DNA of 64,000 nucleotides from Globodera rostochiensis (lineage: Eukaryota; Nematoda; Chromadorea; Rhabditida; Heteroderidae). Shown piece by piece: positions 48,944 to 61,570 of the stretch. The notes under the pieces were generated by a model that searched no databases, was not told the DNA's origin, and worked only from the letters and a program-made list of their open reading frames with translations. Position numbers and translations under genes: made by a program. The stretch spans positions 2,005,388-2,069,387 of the forward strand of contig JAEVLN010000009.1 of NCBI GenBank assembly GCA_018350325.1, given 5' to 3'. The stretch's first letter is position 1. Every line of letters starts with the position of its first letter.

Positions 48944-51387
48944 TATGGTTTTGTTGCCAACTGTAACTTTTCTTAAATCGGTAATAGAGTTTCTGAATCC
49001 CGGAATCGAATTCATGTTTTTTGAGAATGATTTTGAGACCAGAATTGATCTCTGAACCTTTTTGATTTTTTGAAAAAATGTTAGAATTTGGGTTCGGAAT
49101 TGATCGAAATAGAGATCGTATTTAGTTATACTTTTAAAAATGATTTGAACTTTACAGTTAAAATAAAAAAATAAATCAAAACACCTAACATTTATATTTT
49201 AAAGAGTTTACTCTTTTTGCACAAAACAAAATTATATTAAAAAAGAAATTGACAAATTTAAATAATTTGAAGCATATTTATATATACTTAGTCATTAGAA
49301 ATAAAAGCATTTTGCTGCATTCAAAAATAAGCCAATTTTTGTTATATTTATATATAATAAATAATAAAAAATAAACTATTTTATTGGTCATAAAATAAAT
49401 ATAAAGAAGGACAGCACCATAAACCTTATTTTGGTTACCTATTTGGGCACCCACCGCATTTTAAAATTAACCGTAAAACTAATATTTAAATTGCAAAAAA
49501 TAATAAGAAATTGATTAAAAATTAAAAATATCTTTATGCGTGAAAAAACCGCCAAAAACAAATAATGAATATTGTAATTTTTTTCTTCTTTCTATTAAAA
49601 AATCTTAACAAGGTAAAAATAACAAAAAAAATAATTGTGTAGAAGAAAAACTAATAAAATTTTTAACAAAACAAAAAAAATATTTAATCTTAAATTGTCA
49701 TATATATAATTGATATTGAAAAAACGATAGACATGGTCTAAAAATAATTACAATTAAATTAATCATTTGCCAATTTATTTTAAAATGGTCGGCCGCTAAA
49801 TATCAAACCAAAACAAAATCGAATACAAATGTCTAAATATATAAACGTTATAAAATATATAAATGAATTGTTAAAATTTGATATTGATTTTTTTAACAAT
49901 TTTAAAGTTCAAATGTTGTTTTTTATATAAATTATAGTAGTTATACGGAGCATTAAAATTTTAAATAACATAGCAATCAAAAATACTCAAAAAAATTTTA
50001 AACGCTGGACCTTCAAGAGTTTGAAATTCATTGCTGAGCTTTGTGGGCTGCTTTTTTTAATGCCCATCAAATTTTTCGTCGACGCAGAGTCAAGAAAATT
50101 GCACTGTTCATTGATTGCTTAGGCGTAATAATTAATTAAGTTTTTAAAAAGTAAATTAAATAATTTTTTAATACGGTATAGAACAATAATGTGAATAATT
50201 TATAAATCCAGTCCAATCATTCGCCAATTTATAGATTGATGTTTAGTCTATCTTTAATCAATATTTGGTATTTTTTATTTTGGGCCCATATTTTGTCTAC
50301 TTTCTTTTATTTGGTATAACTTGATCATTTACTTCTGTTTTTGTTTTTACGATAAAATGTTATTATCTAATAATTAAAGTTTAACATTTAAGAGTAATCG
50401 TAGCTTGGGGCCATAAATAAATTTAGCTATTTGTGTTAAATTCTGCCCGTAATATTTTGCTTAATTTTTAAAGTCGAGTTAATTGTCAAAATTCGCATTC
50501 TTTGTTATATTCAATTATTATTCTTAGAATTTTTAATTGAAAATTAGGATATTAGTTCTCTTTTATTAATTTGCGCCATTTTTTGACCACGAGGATGTTT
50601 GCGTTGTCAAAAAATTCTCGCCGACGAAGCGCGTTTCGAAAAGCGTCTCTGCAAAAAAGCGAGGCACTGGTGATATTATTCATAAAAAATATATTTTAGA
50701 TTAATATTTTTTTTAGTTAATAAAATCCTTTTGTAAATTGTCACCGAGATTCAGACAGAAAGTTTTAAAAAATTTGAGAAAAGCCCAATAAACGCCGCCG
50801 AATTTTTTGTATAGAATTTTGCAAATATATTTTTTAGGTAAAAAAATTTATTATTAGTTATTTGCTATTAAAGATTTTTATTAAGTAAAATAATTTTTCA
50901 CCAATTTCATATTATATTGAGCATGGGTCTGGCTCTGTGCGTCCTTTTACCGTCTTGGACCGGGTGAATATTTAATTCCAGTAGTTTTTTTATATGTATG
51001 TAACTCAAGCTTAGAAATATTAATGTAATTTAATGCTTTTTTTATTTTTTTTAAACCCCTGGGAAAAGGTATGAAAGAAATCAATTAATGGAGAATAATT
51101 ACCTATTTGCAATAATATTTATACATTTTAGAAGTAAACCGAATAATACTATGATCTTTTATAATATATCGATTTTTGTTAGATTTATAACACCTTTTTA
51201 AAAATTTTGCACATAAATTATTTTTATTAATCAATACGTTTTTTATAAATTTAACAGTGCGTCTCCAATAATCCTTAATTAAATATTTATGACGTTGTAT
51301 ACCGCGACTTGTTGTAATTACGACACATTATAGTTTTTAAATTTAAAAAACAATTAATTATAAAAACCGTACACATCCCTAATGGGA
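48944..51387. other. A+T-rich stretch, one coding-like island
   Basis: 50571-50705 is G+C-richer and open in two + frames (FDHEDVCVVKKFSPTKRVSK in one, RMFALSKNSRRRSAFRKASL in the other), so coding is doubtful. 50475-50580 resembles 15360-15500. 50925-50965 has a short frame ending at a GTGAAT donor-like site. No gene called. Confidence 0.35.
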
Positions 51388-51672
51388 AATGAGAAGGATA
51401 GACGCAGAGTTTTAAGGGCGAGAAAGAAAAAGAAGCAAAGAAAAGAGGAGCGAGAAGGTGAGCGGATAGAGAAGTTGAGAAAGTGAAAAGAAAAAGAGAG
51501 AGAAAACGAGAGCGTTAGAGAGAAAACGCGCAAAGTCCTGTGGCGCACGCGTCGCTGAGCGTACGCCACTCGCTGCTCTTTTGCGGCGTAGCTTGTCCAT
51601 TAGTGTGGGAGTGAGAGAAAGATGAAAGAAGAAAAGAGTGAGTGAAGTAGTGTCAAGAGAAAGGAGGGAGTG
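51388..51672 (+). repeat. Purine-rich element with CpG-rich core, copy 2
   Basis: Same order as 48596-48895: purine tract (51391-51530, almost free of pyrimidines in places), core 51541-51597 with cgcgtcgctgagcgtacgcc and actcgctgctc, then gtgggagtgagagaaaga and a second purine tract. The direct copies are about 2.8 kb apart. Confidence 0.85.
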
Positions 51673-52928
51673 AAATTAAACAAAGAATTAAAGTTCGAAG
51701 GGGGGAAATGCCAAAAGAAAAAAATGCCGAGAGGGAAAAATTAAAAAGATGGCATATTAATATATATCTATAAAAATTAGAAAGCCAGATAAAAAATAAA
51801 CTTATGGGCTGAAATTTTATTGAGAATCTAAATACGTTTTTGTATCGGTTGAAATTTTTAAAAAATTTTAACAATTTTCGCGCGTGGCCGTCGGCTCTTT
51901 CATAAGATCAAGATTATTCTTTCCACAAGATCAAAACTTGAGTTTGTTAAAATTATTAATTTCTCGAACTTTTTTCCCACATTATTTTTCTCAAAGCCAA
52001 ACTTTCAAATATTTTTGATACGATTCAAAAGCTTACATTGGGCAGAAGTTATCTTAAGCAAAGGCTAAACGCTCTGGCATCATTTAATTAAATCTAAAAA
52101 TAATAAAAAAACAGCTGAACGAGTATTAGTTTCCCAATTTAAAAATATAAAATAGGTTGCGAAAAGTGAATGGTGCACAAAGTCTCTGTTTCTACAAATC
52201 TGAATCTAATTGTTCTCAATTAAAAATAACCAAAAATCAAAAAAAATTTTTGTGATAAATTTAGAGCAATAAAAATGAAATATAGCCGTAAATAAAGCCT
52301 TCATAAGATGTGAATTTTTGTTAAAATATTACAAATATGAACTCAAAGTAAAGAATGCCAACAAAAAATCACATGACGATAGTGAAGAAAATAACGTATT
52401 AATTAAGTGTTAAGAAATATTCAAGCAAACGTATGAGTGCATAGAGTTTATAAAAGAATTAACAAAAGAAAAATATTAAATTAATAAATATTATCAAAGA
52501 TTAAAATATATTTATAAAGTAAAATTAATTAAAATCAACCATTTCGATTAAAAAATATAAATGTAAGAAATAATATATGCTTAATTAATAAAAATCATGA
52601 CTTTTACAACAGTGCCAAAGTAAAAATAATTATTAAATAAATATATTTTACATAAAAAAAAATTTTACACTTGGAATTTCATATTAATCTGCAAAAATTA
52701 ATGATTTGATTAAAATAAGGATAAATAACCAAATTATGCCGTCAACGCACCGCTCTCACCATTTAAAAGAAATTTTGAGTAACTATTTTATTAATAGTTT
52801 TTGGCGCATTCAAATTTTAGCGAAAATTTATATTAATCTTTGTCAAAATATTTAAACAAATGTGTTGAAAAAGAATTGATTTATTAGTTATTTTTTAAGG
52901 TCCTTCATTTATTTATTATATTAATTTT
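51673..52928. other. A+T-rich stretch, no gene seen
   Basis: No convincing frame. The left palindrome arm starts at its end. Confidence 0.4.
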
Positions 52929-54030
52929 TATACGATTTATTTTTTATTGATTTAATTGATCTCTTAATTGTTTATGATGACAACTCCACCTACAACATCA
53001 ACTTTGCCTTCAAGATTTCACATTCATATGTGAGAAAAATATCTGGCTTGAATGTCGGAGTGTTTATTTCCAAATAATATGATTGCGCGAATTCATACCA
53101 AATGCCGACTAATGATACCATTAAATTATTATTTTTTAATTTTAGCATAATACAATTTTTAGAAAATATATGCTTATACAACAAACAAATAAGCAATGAA
53201 ATAATTTTGTTATAATACCCTTCATATATTTTTTTAATGAATAATTTTTAAATGTTATTAAAGAATAATATATTAAAGCATAAATCATATAATATAATTG
53301 AGTCTATAGTTTGGTACATTATAAAATTAAGAAATTTTATATATGCTTTACCAAATATAATTTAATGGTAGTTAAACATTTCTTTGTTATTATTAAACAT
53401 AATTTTATGTGTTAATAATAATCAAAATGTAAAATTTTTCGCTTATTCATTTGTTAAAACCAAAATTCAATGATTAAATTCTTTTATACAAATTAAATTG
53501 AGCTAGCGCATAAATACATTGACATATTAAATTAATAACAATAAACAATTAAAAAAATCAAATTCGTTTCTTTTGCTTTGTTAGTCAGTTGAAATGCTAG
53601 TTCCTCACCAAATTGTTTTAACTTAATTAATTTAGAGGTAAAGAAAAATGAAAAGCGACAAGTGCAAATTAAATGGCTCAAACACATCAATTTAAGCTGC
53701 TTTAAAAAATATACACAAGTTAATTTTGATGAAATTGTCGATGTCTGACTTATGTTTTTTATTGATTTTGTGCCTTTTTAATCATTATTACTTTAAATGC
53801 AATTCTTATTTAAACTGAAAATTGAAACTAACTCAAAAATGCAAAGATTTACTTTTATGAATTTCATTATATTAGTTTTCATAATCTATAAAACAATGCA
53901 CCAAAAATTTGTAAAATATGCATTATTTATATGGCATTTATTGTTTTTAACTTATTGATATAATGCGAATTTATATCCAAAATTTATCATATTAAAAAAA
54001 GAAAATAATTAAAGTTTCGGAAGACCGTTA

Positions 54031-54150
54031 TTAAGGCAAATTTATAAAAAATAATTCGATAAAACTAATTTCGGTTTTCGGGTCACCCGCGGCAACCCTG
54101 ACCTCCATAGAAGCAACAGACAACGCTTCTAGAAGGGATTCGCCTGTCAT
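54031..54150 (-). CDS. 39-codon open frame, mirrored in both arms
   Basis: ATG-initiated: MTGESLLEALSVASMEVRVA then AGDPKTEISFIELFFINL, last residue Pro here and Leu in the other arm. G+C-richer than surroundings. However, part of it (cagggttgccgcgggtgacc in this reading) resembles a hAT-type end, so it may be transposon-derived or chance. Confidence 0.2.
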   Translation of the reverse strand: MTGESLLEALSVASMEVRVAAGDPKTEISFIELFFINLP

Positions 54151-56430
54151 CACAATATGAAGCAAGCATTATTCTTATTATTAAAAATATGTAATAAAAC
54201 TATTTGTTTATAATCTTTGTTGTTGTAAACTTTGTTTTCATATGATACTTTATTTAATTTAAGATTTAAAACAGTGGAATAAAAATAACACTTATTGATT
54301 CTATAGATTTTTAAATTTTGACTTTTATTATATTAATAATAAAGCTCTGATGTCTGTACAGAATAAATAATAATTTTACCTTACCGCAGGACATTAGCAA
54401 AAAGTAGATGCCGTTCGGCCTGATAGGCAGTTGGAATAAAGGGCTATTTAGAATTCATAAGAAGTACAAAAATACAATTATTTAATTACCAGAATGAAAT
54501 ATTTTAATTTTTGCTTATAAATTTGAAGTTAGTTATTAAATTAATTGAAAAAAGATGTTTACTGACAAATTATTGTCTTGAATAAACAAATTCGAATAAA
54601 ATTATTTTTAATTAATAGAATATATATAAATTATGAATGATAGAAAAATGTTTATTTAAACAAAAAACTAAATCTTAGCTTAAATTTTTATATCCATCCA
54701 CACGAATAACATTATAACTTTATTATTTAATTATGATAGATGAAATTACCTAAAAAATCGTTTTCCTATATTATATTTAATAACATGAATAAAATTAAAT
54801 TCATAATGTAAAATTTTAAACTTTAATTAAAATAATGCTTAGGCTTTACGAGCGAAGATAACAAAAATAATCAGTAAATATTTGGTTATTTATCAAATCG
54901 CGTGAAAAAAAAACTTAATTATAAAAATGGATACACTTTCAAGTTATTTGTTAAACCATATGAGATTATTATAGAACCTTTGACCCACCGTCGTTAGCTA
55001 GCAATTATAACATCAAAAAGTTTTTATTGCCTGTTCAACCAAACAGACTTGAATCAGCAGCCAGTAATTTGGTGGAACATGAAAAGAATTATGTGCTCCA
55101 GGGATGTCTTCCGTCCGTATTTCCGTTTTCCGTATTTTTTTGGCATTTCGTAATTCCGTATAAATCGAGTCAAAAATTTAAAAATGTTCTCAGCGGCGCC
55201 TATCGGCACCGCTGGCTAGGGATGGAATCGGATGCCAAAAAAAGTACGGAATCCGGCATGCCGGCCCAAAAACGTGAAAATTCGGAACTCGGTAAATTAC
55301 AAAGAATTTTTCTGACATTTTTCGCTCTCCTAAAGACTAATATTTCAAATTGAGAAATTTCGAAGGGATTTAGTCCATCCCAAGCGTAAAAATTGGGCAA
55401 GAATCTAAGGTTTTTGGACTTTTTTGCTCATTCCGTTGAAACGGTTAAATAAGTCCTATTAACTCCATCCGGCTAAGCATTAAAAATACTTTTGTTTGCT
55501 GGGTTATAAAAAAATGGTAAATACTTATGTAAAATGAAAAAATGGGACGAGAAATTTGTTGCCTGGAAATTTTAAGCTTTGTTTAACTTTTAAAACAAAT
55601 TGTTTGTTTATCTTCATTAACTTTTTATTGGTTTGTTTAAAAGGTTTAACTTATACATTAATCAAAATATTCAATCATATTAAATATATGTTCAAGTACA
55701 GTCAATCAAAATTAAAATTTATTATTGGGTAAGTCGTTTTTTGAGCTTTTTTGCAGAATATGTGTATTCATGTTACGCGTCTTCTGGGTTCAGTTGGTCG
55801 CGAACGTACGCATAATTTTTGAATTATTTTTGATTTGACACAAAAGCTTTTGAGAAGACAGGAAAACAAGTTTTGTTTGCTAACATTTAAATAAAAACTT
55901 TTTTAAAGTAATTTATTTGTTTTTAAAAGTAATCTTTTTTTATTAACAATGTTTCGACATTTGTGTTTTTTCTTTTTCAATTCGATGAGTATGGTTGAAG
56001 ATAAAAAGTATTATTTGTTACTGCAATAATAATAATTTGATTCAGATGTTTTCAAACGCTCCCGAAAGAAAAATAGTAAATCGTTATAAAATAAAGATAC
56101 AGCAATTGAAGAAGCTCTAAGCTTTACACTCCTCGCCTGAAACCTACAAATGAGATTAGTTCATTTTAATTGCTCTGTTTTGAATTGTCGGAGTTTAATA
56201 ACAATTTAGTTTTTTTATAATAATATTTGGTATTTTAATTGAATTAATGATCCCTGAAGTTATTTATTCACTATTTAAGGCAAAAAAATAATTTTATTAA
56301 ATATCAATTTATTCATTAACTTTAAAAGGATTTATTATAATAAATTGTAAGATAATATTTTACATAATTTAGTATCAATTGAATCATTTACAAAAATTCT
56401 ATCTCTCTCATTTTTATTTTAGATAAAAAG

Positions 56431-56663
56431 TAGGGTTGCACGGGACCGGGACTTTTGGAAAAACCGGGACCGGGACTAAATTTGGTCCCGGTCAAAAAAA
56501 ATCCGGGATTACTGGACAAAAATAAGAAAAAAAAATGCTTCATAAAAAACCGGGACCATTATAAGGGGATTTTAAAGGAATTTTGAAAAACCGGGACTAA
56601 ATTCCAGTACCAAAATGGGAAAATTGACCATTTCAGTACTGGTCCCGGTCCAATGCAACCCTA
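56431..56663 (+). mobile_element. Small non-autonomous hAT element (left arm)
   Basis: Terminal inverted repeats TAGGGTTGCA and TGCAACCCTA, interior reiterating GGGACCGGGAC/GTCCCGGTC. The right flank is GATAAAAG; the left is GATAAAAAG, with one extra A. The mirrored copy at 59366-59599 has the perfect 8-bp duplication on both sides. Confidence 0.9.
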
Positions 56664-57472
56664 GATAAAAGCATTTATTTTGTTGATTTATTTTAGTTAT
56701 TTTTAAATGGAATTCCGCTTCCCACTTTGATTTGAAAAAAAATAATTTATTTTTTGAAGAATTATGTTAGCTGTAAAGGTATTATTAAAATGGTTTAGTT
56801 TTTATCTTAATTACTTTACGTTGAAAAACTTTAATATAAAAGGAATTATTTTTTTAGCTTTTACTTTGGTAACCTTTTAAATCATGGCTTGGCTCACAAT
56901 CAAAGCCGTCTGTCTTTTAACGGATCCAATAAAAAATAAAACTTCCTTTTTTTTTAATGTTACACATAAGTAATTGTATTTAGATAGAAAATTGTTATTT
57001 ATAGAGTTTGTATATAAATTTATTGTAATATTTATAATAATAGAAAGCAAAAGTTTTTATTTCAAATTTCTACATTCACTATAAATTTAGAGTTTAATGT
57101 CGGTTTTTTGAGTTTTAATTGACTACATGTTAAGCTTCTTTTATGGGCGTTCTCCCGCAGCTCAGTTTTTTTTTGCTTTAAAGTTAACAAAATTATTTCA
57201 GATAATGTAAAGATTTGATGTCCTCTTTAACAGTTTTGAAGATTAAAATCAGTTTTAACACTTTTTGGAACAAATAGCACATAAACAGCCTTACCGTATC
57301 GTCCCATCCCATTTCGTGGGTACATAAATAATGCTTTGCTTAATATTGAATTTTAATAATAAATTTTAAAATTATTTCAATTAGTTTTTAGCTTTATATG
57401 TCGTTCTTTTTAACAATCTAATTGCTAAGTAAAGGTTGGCTGGGTACATGTATAAATAGAGACTGGATTTAT

Positions 57473-58556
57473 ACGCTCCAAAAACGGATACGCATATTTA
57501 TGACGAGGATTTTTCAAAACCCGAGATTTTTTCGAGAATCTCGTCTCGAATCTCGCTCGAAAGAAGCTCGAGATTCCCGATCTCAAGCCCAAAAATTTTT
57601 CATGAAAACAGTGCTTTTCTTAACAAATATTGCCAATTTTTGTAAAAATTTCCCCGGCGGCGCCGGCACCGCCGGACATCCTCTATTTTGGCTGGAAATC
57701 TCTTAACAAATTGAGTCAAAAATTCAAAATGTTCTCGGCGGCACCTATCGGCATCGCCGACTCCCCGTCCCCAAAAGTTTCTAGTTTAAAAGTTATAATT
57801 TTTTTTTATGTAATTAAGTTTAAGATTTCCTGATTTTTTAATTAGTCCAAAACTGATTTTTAAATTGCACTTCTTAAAATTTGGTGGAGATTAGAGAATT
57901 ATAAAAAAAAACTTAATTTTCATCATCTCGACTGTTTCAGCTCGAGTGTTTTCGAGAATCTTGTCTAGATTCCAGCTTGAAGCTCAAGTCCGGTTTCTAT
58001 TAATAACCAATGCTCTAATGATTACTCACAGACACGACTGAGCAGTGTTATTCGCTGTAAAAATTTAAGATAATCAATTGAGATATAAATGCTTACAAAT
58101 TATAAAGTTAAATTATAAATATTTTAATTTAAAGCTCATCTTTTATTTCATATTGAGTTAATTTATCTATATTTGGGACGTTTTAATAAAAAAACAACTT
58201 ACGTATTGAGATATTAATTTAAAATCTAACTTTAAAGCATTAAGTTGTTTAAAATAAATTTATAAAGCACCTTTGTTTAGTAACTGAGCGTGTTGCCGAA
58301 TTTTAAATTGGATAATAATCAAATGTTAAGGCATATAGTTTAATCATTATTCTGTGGTAAAGATTCCTAGCTGGCATTTTGTGATTTTTATAATGCATTA
58401 AATAATCAAATATCTCAATTTATGTTTAATGACACAATTTATTATAATTTAAACTTTTTTTGTAAATTGGACGTGTAATGCAAGATTTTATTGGGTTGTT
58501 TCATAATTCCGTGCCGTTTTTGTTTGAAAGTTTTAATTGAAGCAAAATCGATTTCG
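57473..58556. repeat. Palindrome spacer
   Basis: 1084 bp of unpaired sequence between the arms. 58085-58495 is the reverse of 39985-40240. 57510-57990 has clusters of CTCGAGA/GAGATT words at both ends (57520-57590 and 57925-57990), suggesting an inserted small element absent from the 40-kb paralogue. 57650-57770 contains the CCTATCGGCA word shared with both arms. A 94-codon frame at 57422 crosses the arm boundary and is not a gene. Confidence 0.85.
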
Positions 58557-59365
58557 ATAAATCCAGTCTCTATTTATACATGTACCCAGCCAACCTTTAC
58601 TTAGCAATTAGATTGTTAAAAAGAACGACATATAAAGCTAAAAACTAATTGAAATAATTTTAAAATTTATTATTAAAATTCAATATTAAGCAAAGCATTA
58701 TTTATGTACCCACGAAATGGGATGGGACGATACGGTAAGGCTGTTTATGTGCTATTTGTGCCAAAAAGTGTTAAAACTGATTTTAATCTTCAAAACTGTT
58801 AAAGAGGACATCAAATCTTTACATTATCTGAAATAATTTTGTTAACTTTAAAGCAAAAAAAAACTGAGCTGCGGGAGAACGCCCATAAAAGAAGCTTAAC
58901 ATGTAGTCAATTAAAACTCAAAAAACCGACATTAAACTCTAAATTTATAGTGAATGTAGAAATTTGAAATAAAAACTTTTGCTTTCTATTATTATAAATA
59001 TTACAATAAATTTATATACAAACTCTATAAATAACAATTTTCTATCTAAATACAATTACTTATGTGTAACATTAAAAAAAAAGGAAGTTTTATTTTTTAT
59101 TGGATCCGTTAAAAGACAGACGGCTTTGATTGTGAGCCAAGCCATGATTTAAAAGGTTACCAAAGTAAAAGCTAAAAAAATAATTCCTTTTATATTAAAG
59201 TTTTTCAACGTAAAGTAATTAAGATAAAAACTAAACCATTTTAATAATACCTTTACAGCTAACATAATTCTTCAAAAAATAAATTATTTTTTTTCAAATC
59301 AAAGTGGGAAGCGGAATTCCATTTAAAAATAACTAAAATAAATCAACAAAATAAATGCTTTTATC

Positions 59366-59599
59366 TAGGGTTGCATTGGACCGAGACCAGTACTGAAATG
59401 GTCAATTTTCCCATTTTGGTACTGGAATTTAGTCCCGGTTTTTCAAAATTCCTTTAAAATCCCCTTATAATGGTCCCGGTTTTTTATGAAGCATTTTTTT
59501 TTCTTATTTTTGTCCAGTAATCCCGGATTTTTTTTGACCGGGACCAAATTTAGTCCCGGTCCCGGTTTTTCCAAAAGTCCCGGTCCCGGTGCAACCCTA
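59366..59599 (-). mobile_element. Small non-autonomous hAT element (right arm)
   Basis: Mirror of 56431-56663. The 8-bp flanking duplication CTTTTATC is perfect (59358-59365 and 59600-59607). Insertion predates the inverted duplication, since both arms carry it at the same site. Confidence 0.92.
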
Positions 59600-61570
59600 C
59601 TTTTATCTAAAATAAAAATGAGAGAGATAGAATTTTTGTAAATGATTCAATTGATACTAAATTATGTAAAATATTATCTTACAATTTATTATAATAAATC
59701 CTTTTAAAGTTAATGAATAAATTGATATTTAATAAAATTATTTTTTTGCCTTAAATAGTGAATAAATAACTTCAGGGATCATTAATTCAATTAAAATACC
59801 AAATATTATTATAAAAAAACTAAATTGTTATTAAACTCCGACAATTCAAAACAGAGCAATTAAAATGAACTAATCTCATTTGTAGGTTTCAGGCGAGGAG
59901 TGTAAAGCTTAGAGCTTCTTCAATTGCTGTATCTTTATTTTATAACGATTTACTATTTTTCTTTCGGGAGCGTTTGAAAACATCTGAATCAAATTATTAT
60001 TATTGCAGTAACAAATAATACTTTTTATCTTCAACCATACTCATCGAATTGAAAAAGAAAAAACACAAATGTCGAAACATTGTTAATAAAAAAAGATTAC
60101 TTTTAAAAACAAATAAATTACTTTAAAAAAGTTTTTATTTAAATGTTAGCAAACAAAACTTGTTTTCCTGTCTTCTCAAAAGCTTTTGTGTCAAATCAAA
60201 AATAATTCAAAAATTATGCGTACGTTCGCGACCAACTGAACCCAGAAGACGCGTAACATGAATACACATATTCTGCAAAAAAGCTCAAAAAACGACTTAC
60301 CCAATAATAAATTTTAATTTTGATTGACTGTACTTGAACATATATTTAATATGATTGAATATTTTGATTAATGTATAAGTTAAACCTTTTAAACAAACCA
60401 ATAAAAAGTTAATGAAGATAAACAAACAATTTGTTTTAAAAGTTAAACAAAGCTTAAAATTTCCAGGCAACAAATTTCTCGTCCCATTTTTTCATTTTAC
60501 ATAAGTATTTACCATTTTTTTATAACCCAGCAAACAAAAGTATTTTTAATGCTTAGCCGGATGGAGTTAATAGGACTTATTTAACCGTTTCAACGGAATG
60601 AGCAAAAAAGTCCAAAAACCTTAGATTCTTGCCCAATTTTTACGCTTGGGATGGACTAAATCCCTTCGAAATTTCTCAATTTGAAATATTAGTCTTTAGG
60701 AGAGCGAAAAATGTCAGAAAAATTCTTTGTAATTTACCGAGTTCCGAATTTTCACGTTTTTGGGCCGGCATGCCGGATTCCGTACTTTTTTTGGCATCCG
60801 ATTCCATCCCTAGCCAGCGGTGCCGATAGGCGCCGCTGAGAACATTTTTAAATTTTTGACTCGATTTATACGGAATTACGAAATGCCAAAAAAATACGGA
60901 AAACGGAAATACGGACGGAAGACATCCCTGGAGCACATAATTCTTTTCATGTTCCACCAAATTACTGGCTGCTGATTCAAGTCTGTTTGGTTGAACAGGC
61001 AATAAAAACTTTTTGATGTTATAATTGCTAGCTAACGACGGTGGGTCAAAGGTTCTATAATAATCTCATATGGTTTAACAAATAACTTGAAAGTGTATCC
61101 ATTTTTATAATTAAGTTTTTTTTCACGCGATTTGATAAATAACCAAATATTTACTGATTATTTTTGTTATCTTCGCTCGTAAAGCCTAAGCATTATTTTA
61201 ATTAAAGTTTAAAATTTTACATTATGAATTTAATTTTATTCATGTTATTAAATATAATATAGGAAAACGATTTTTTAGGTAATTTCATCTATCATAATTA
61301 AATAATAAAGTTATAATGTTATTCGTGTGGATGGATATAAAAATTTAAGCTAAGATTTAGTTTTTTGTTTAAATAAACATTTTCCTATCATTCATAATTT
61401 ATATATATTCTATTAATTAAAAATAATTTTATTCGAATTTGTTTATTCAAGACAATAATTTGTCAGTAAACATCTTTTTTCAATTAATTTAATAACTAAC
61501 TTCAAATTTATAAGCAAAAATTAAAATATTTCATTCTGGTAATTAAATAATTGTATTTTTGTACTTCTTA

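Larger units (their letters stand above)
52929..57472 (+). repeat. Left arm of large palindrome
   Basis: Reverse complement of 58557-63982. Coordinates of paired bases sum to 116029 in the inner part (from 55027 to 57472 with no net indel), to 116923 just outside a 895-bp indel near 54457, and to 116911 at the outer edge (52929 pairs with 63982). Differences seen by eye are rare single bases and one-base indels, so the arms are young or kept alike by gene conversion. It contains a 233-bp hAT-like element, a 39-codon frame and a ttccg-motif segment, all mirrored in the right arm. Confidence 0.97.

Noticed and set aside
48583..49015. 113- and 135-codon minus-strand frames
   Set aside because: They translate a purine tract (Ser/Leu/Phe-rich) in overlapping frames. 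The same low-complexity pattern recurs at 51354-51600. No domain or splice structure.
55027..55353. 108-codon open frame identical in both palindrome arms (mirror 60676-61002)
   Set aside because: Both strands are open, and the sequence is made of reiterated ttccg/ccggc words and the hairpin word, so it is element sequence. Identity between arms follows from the recent duplication, not selection.
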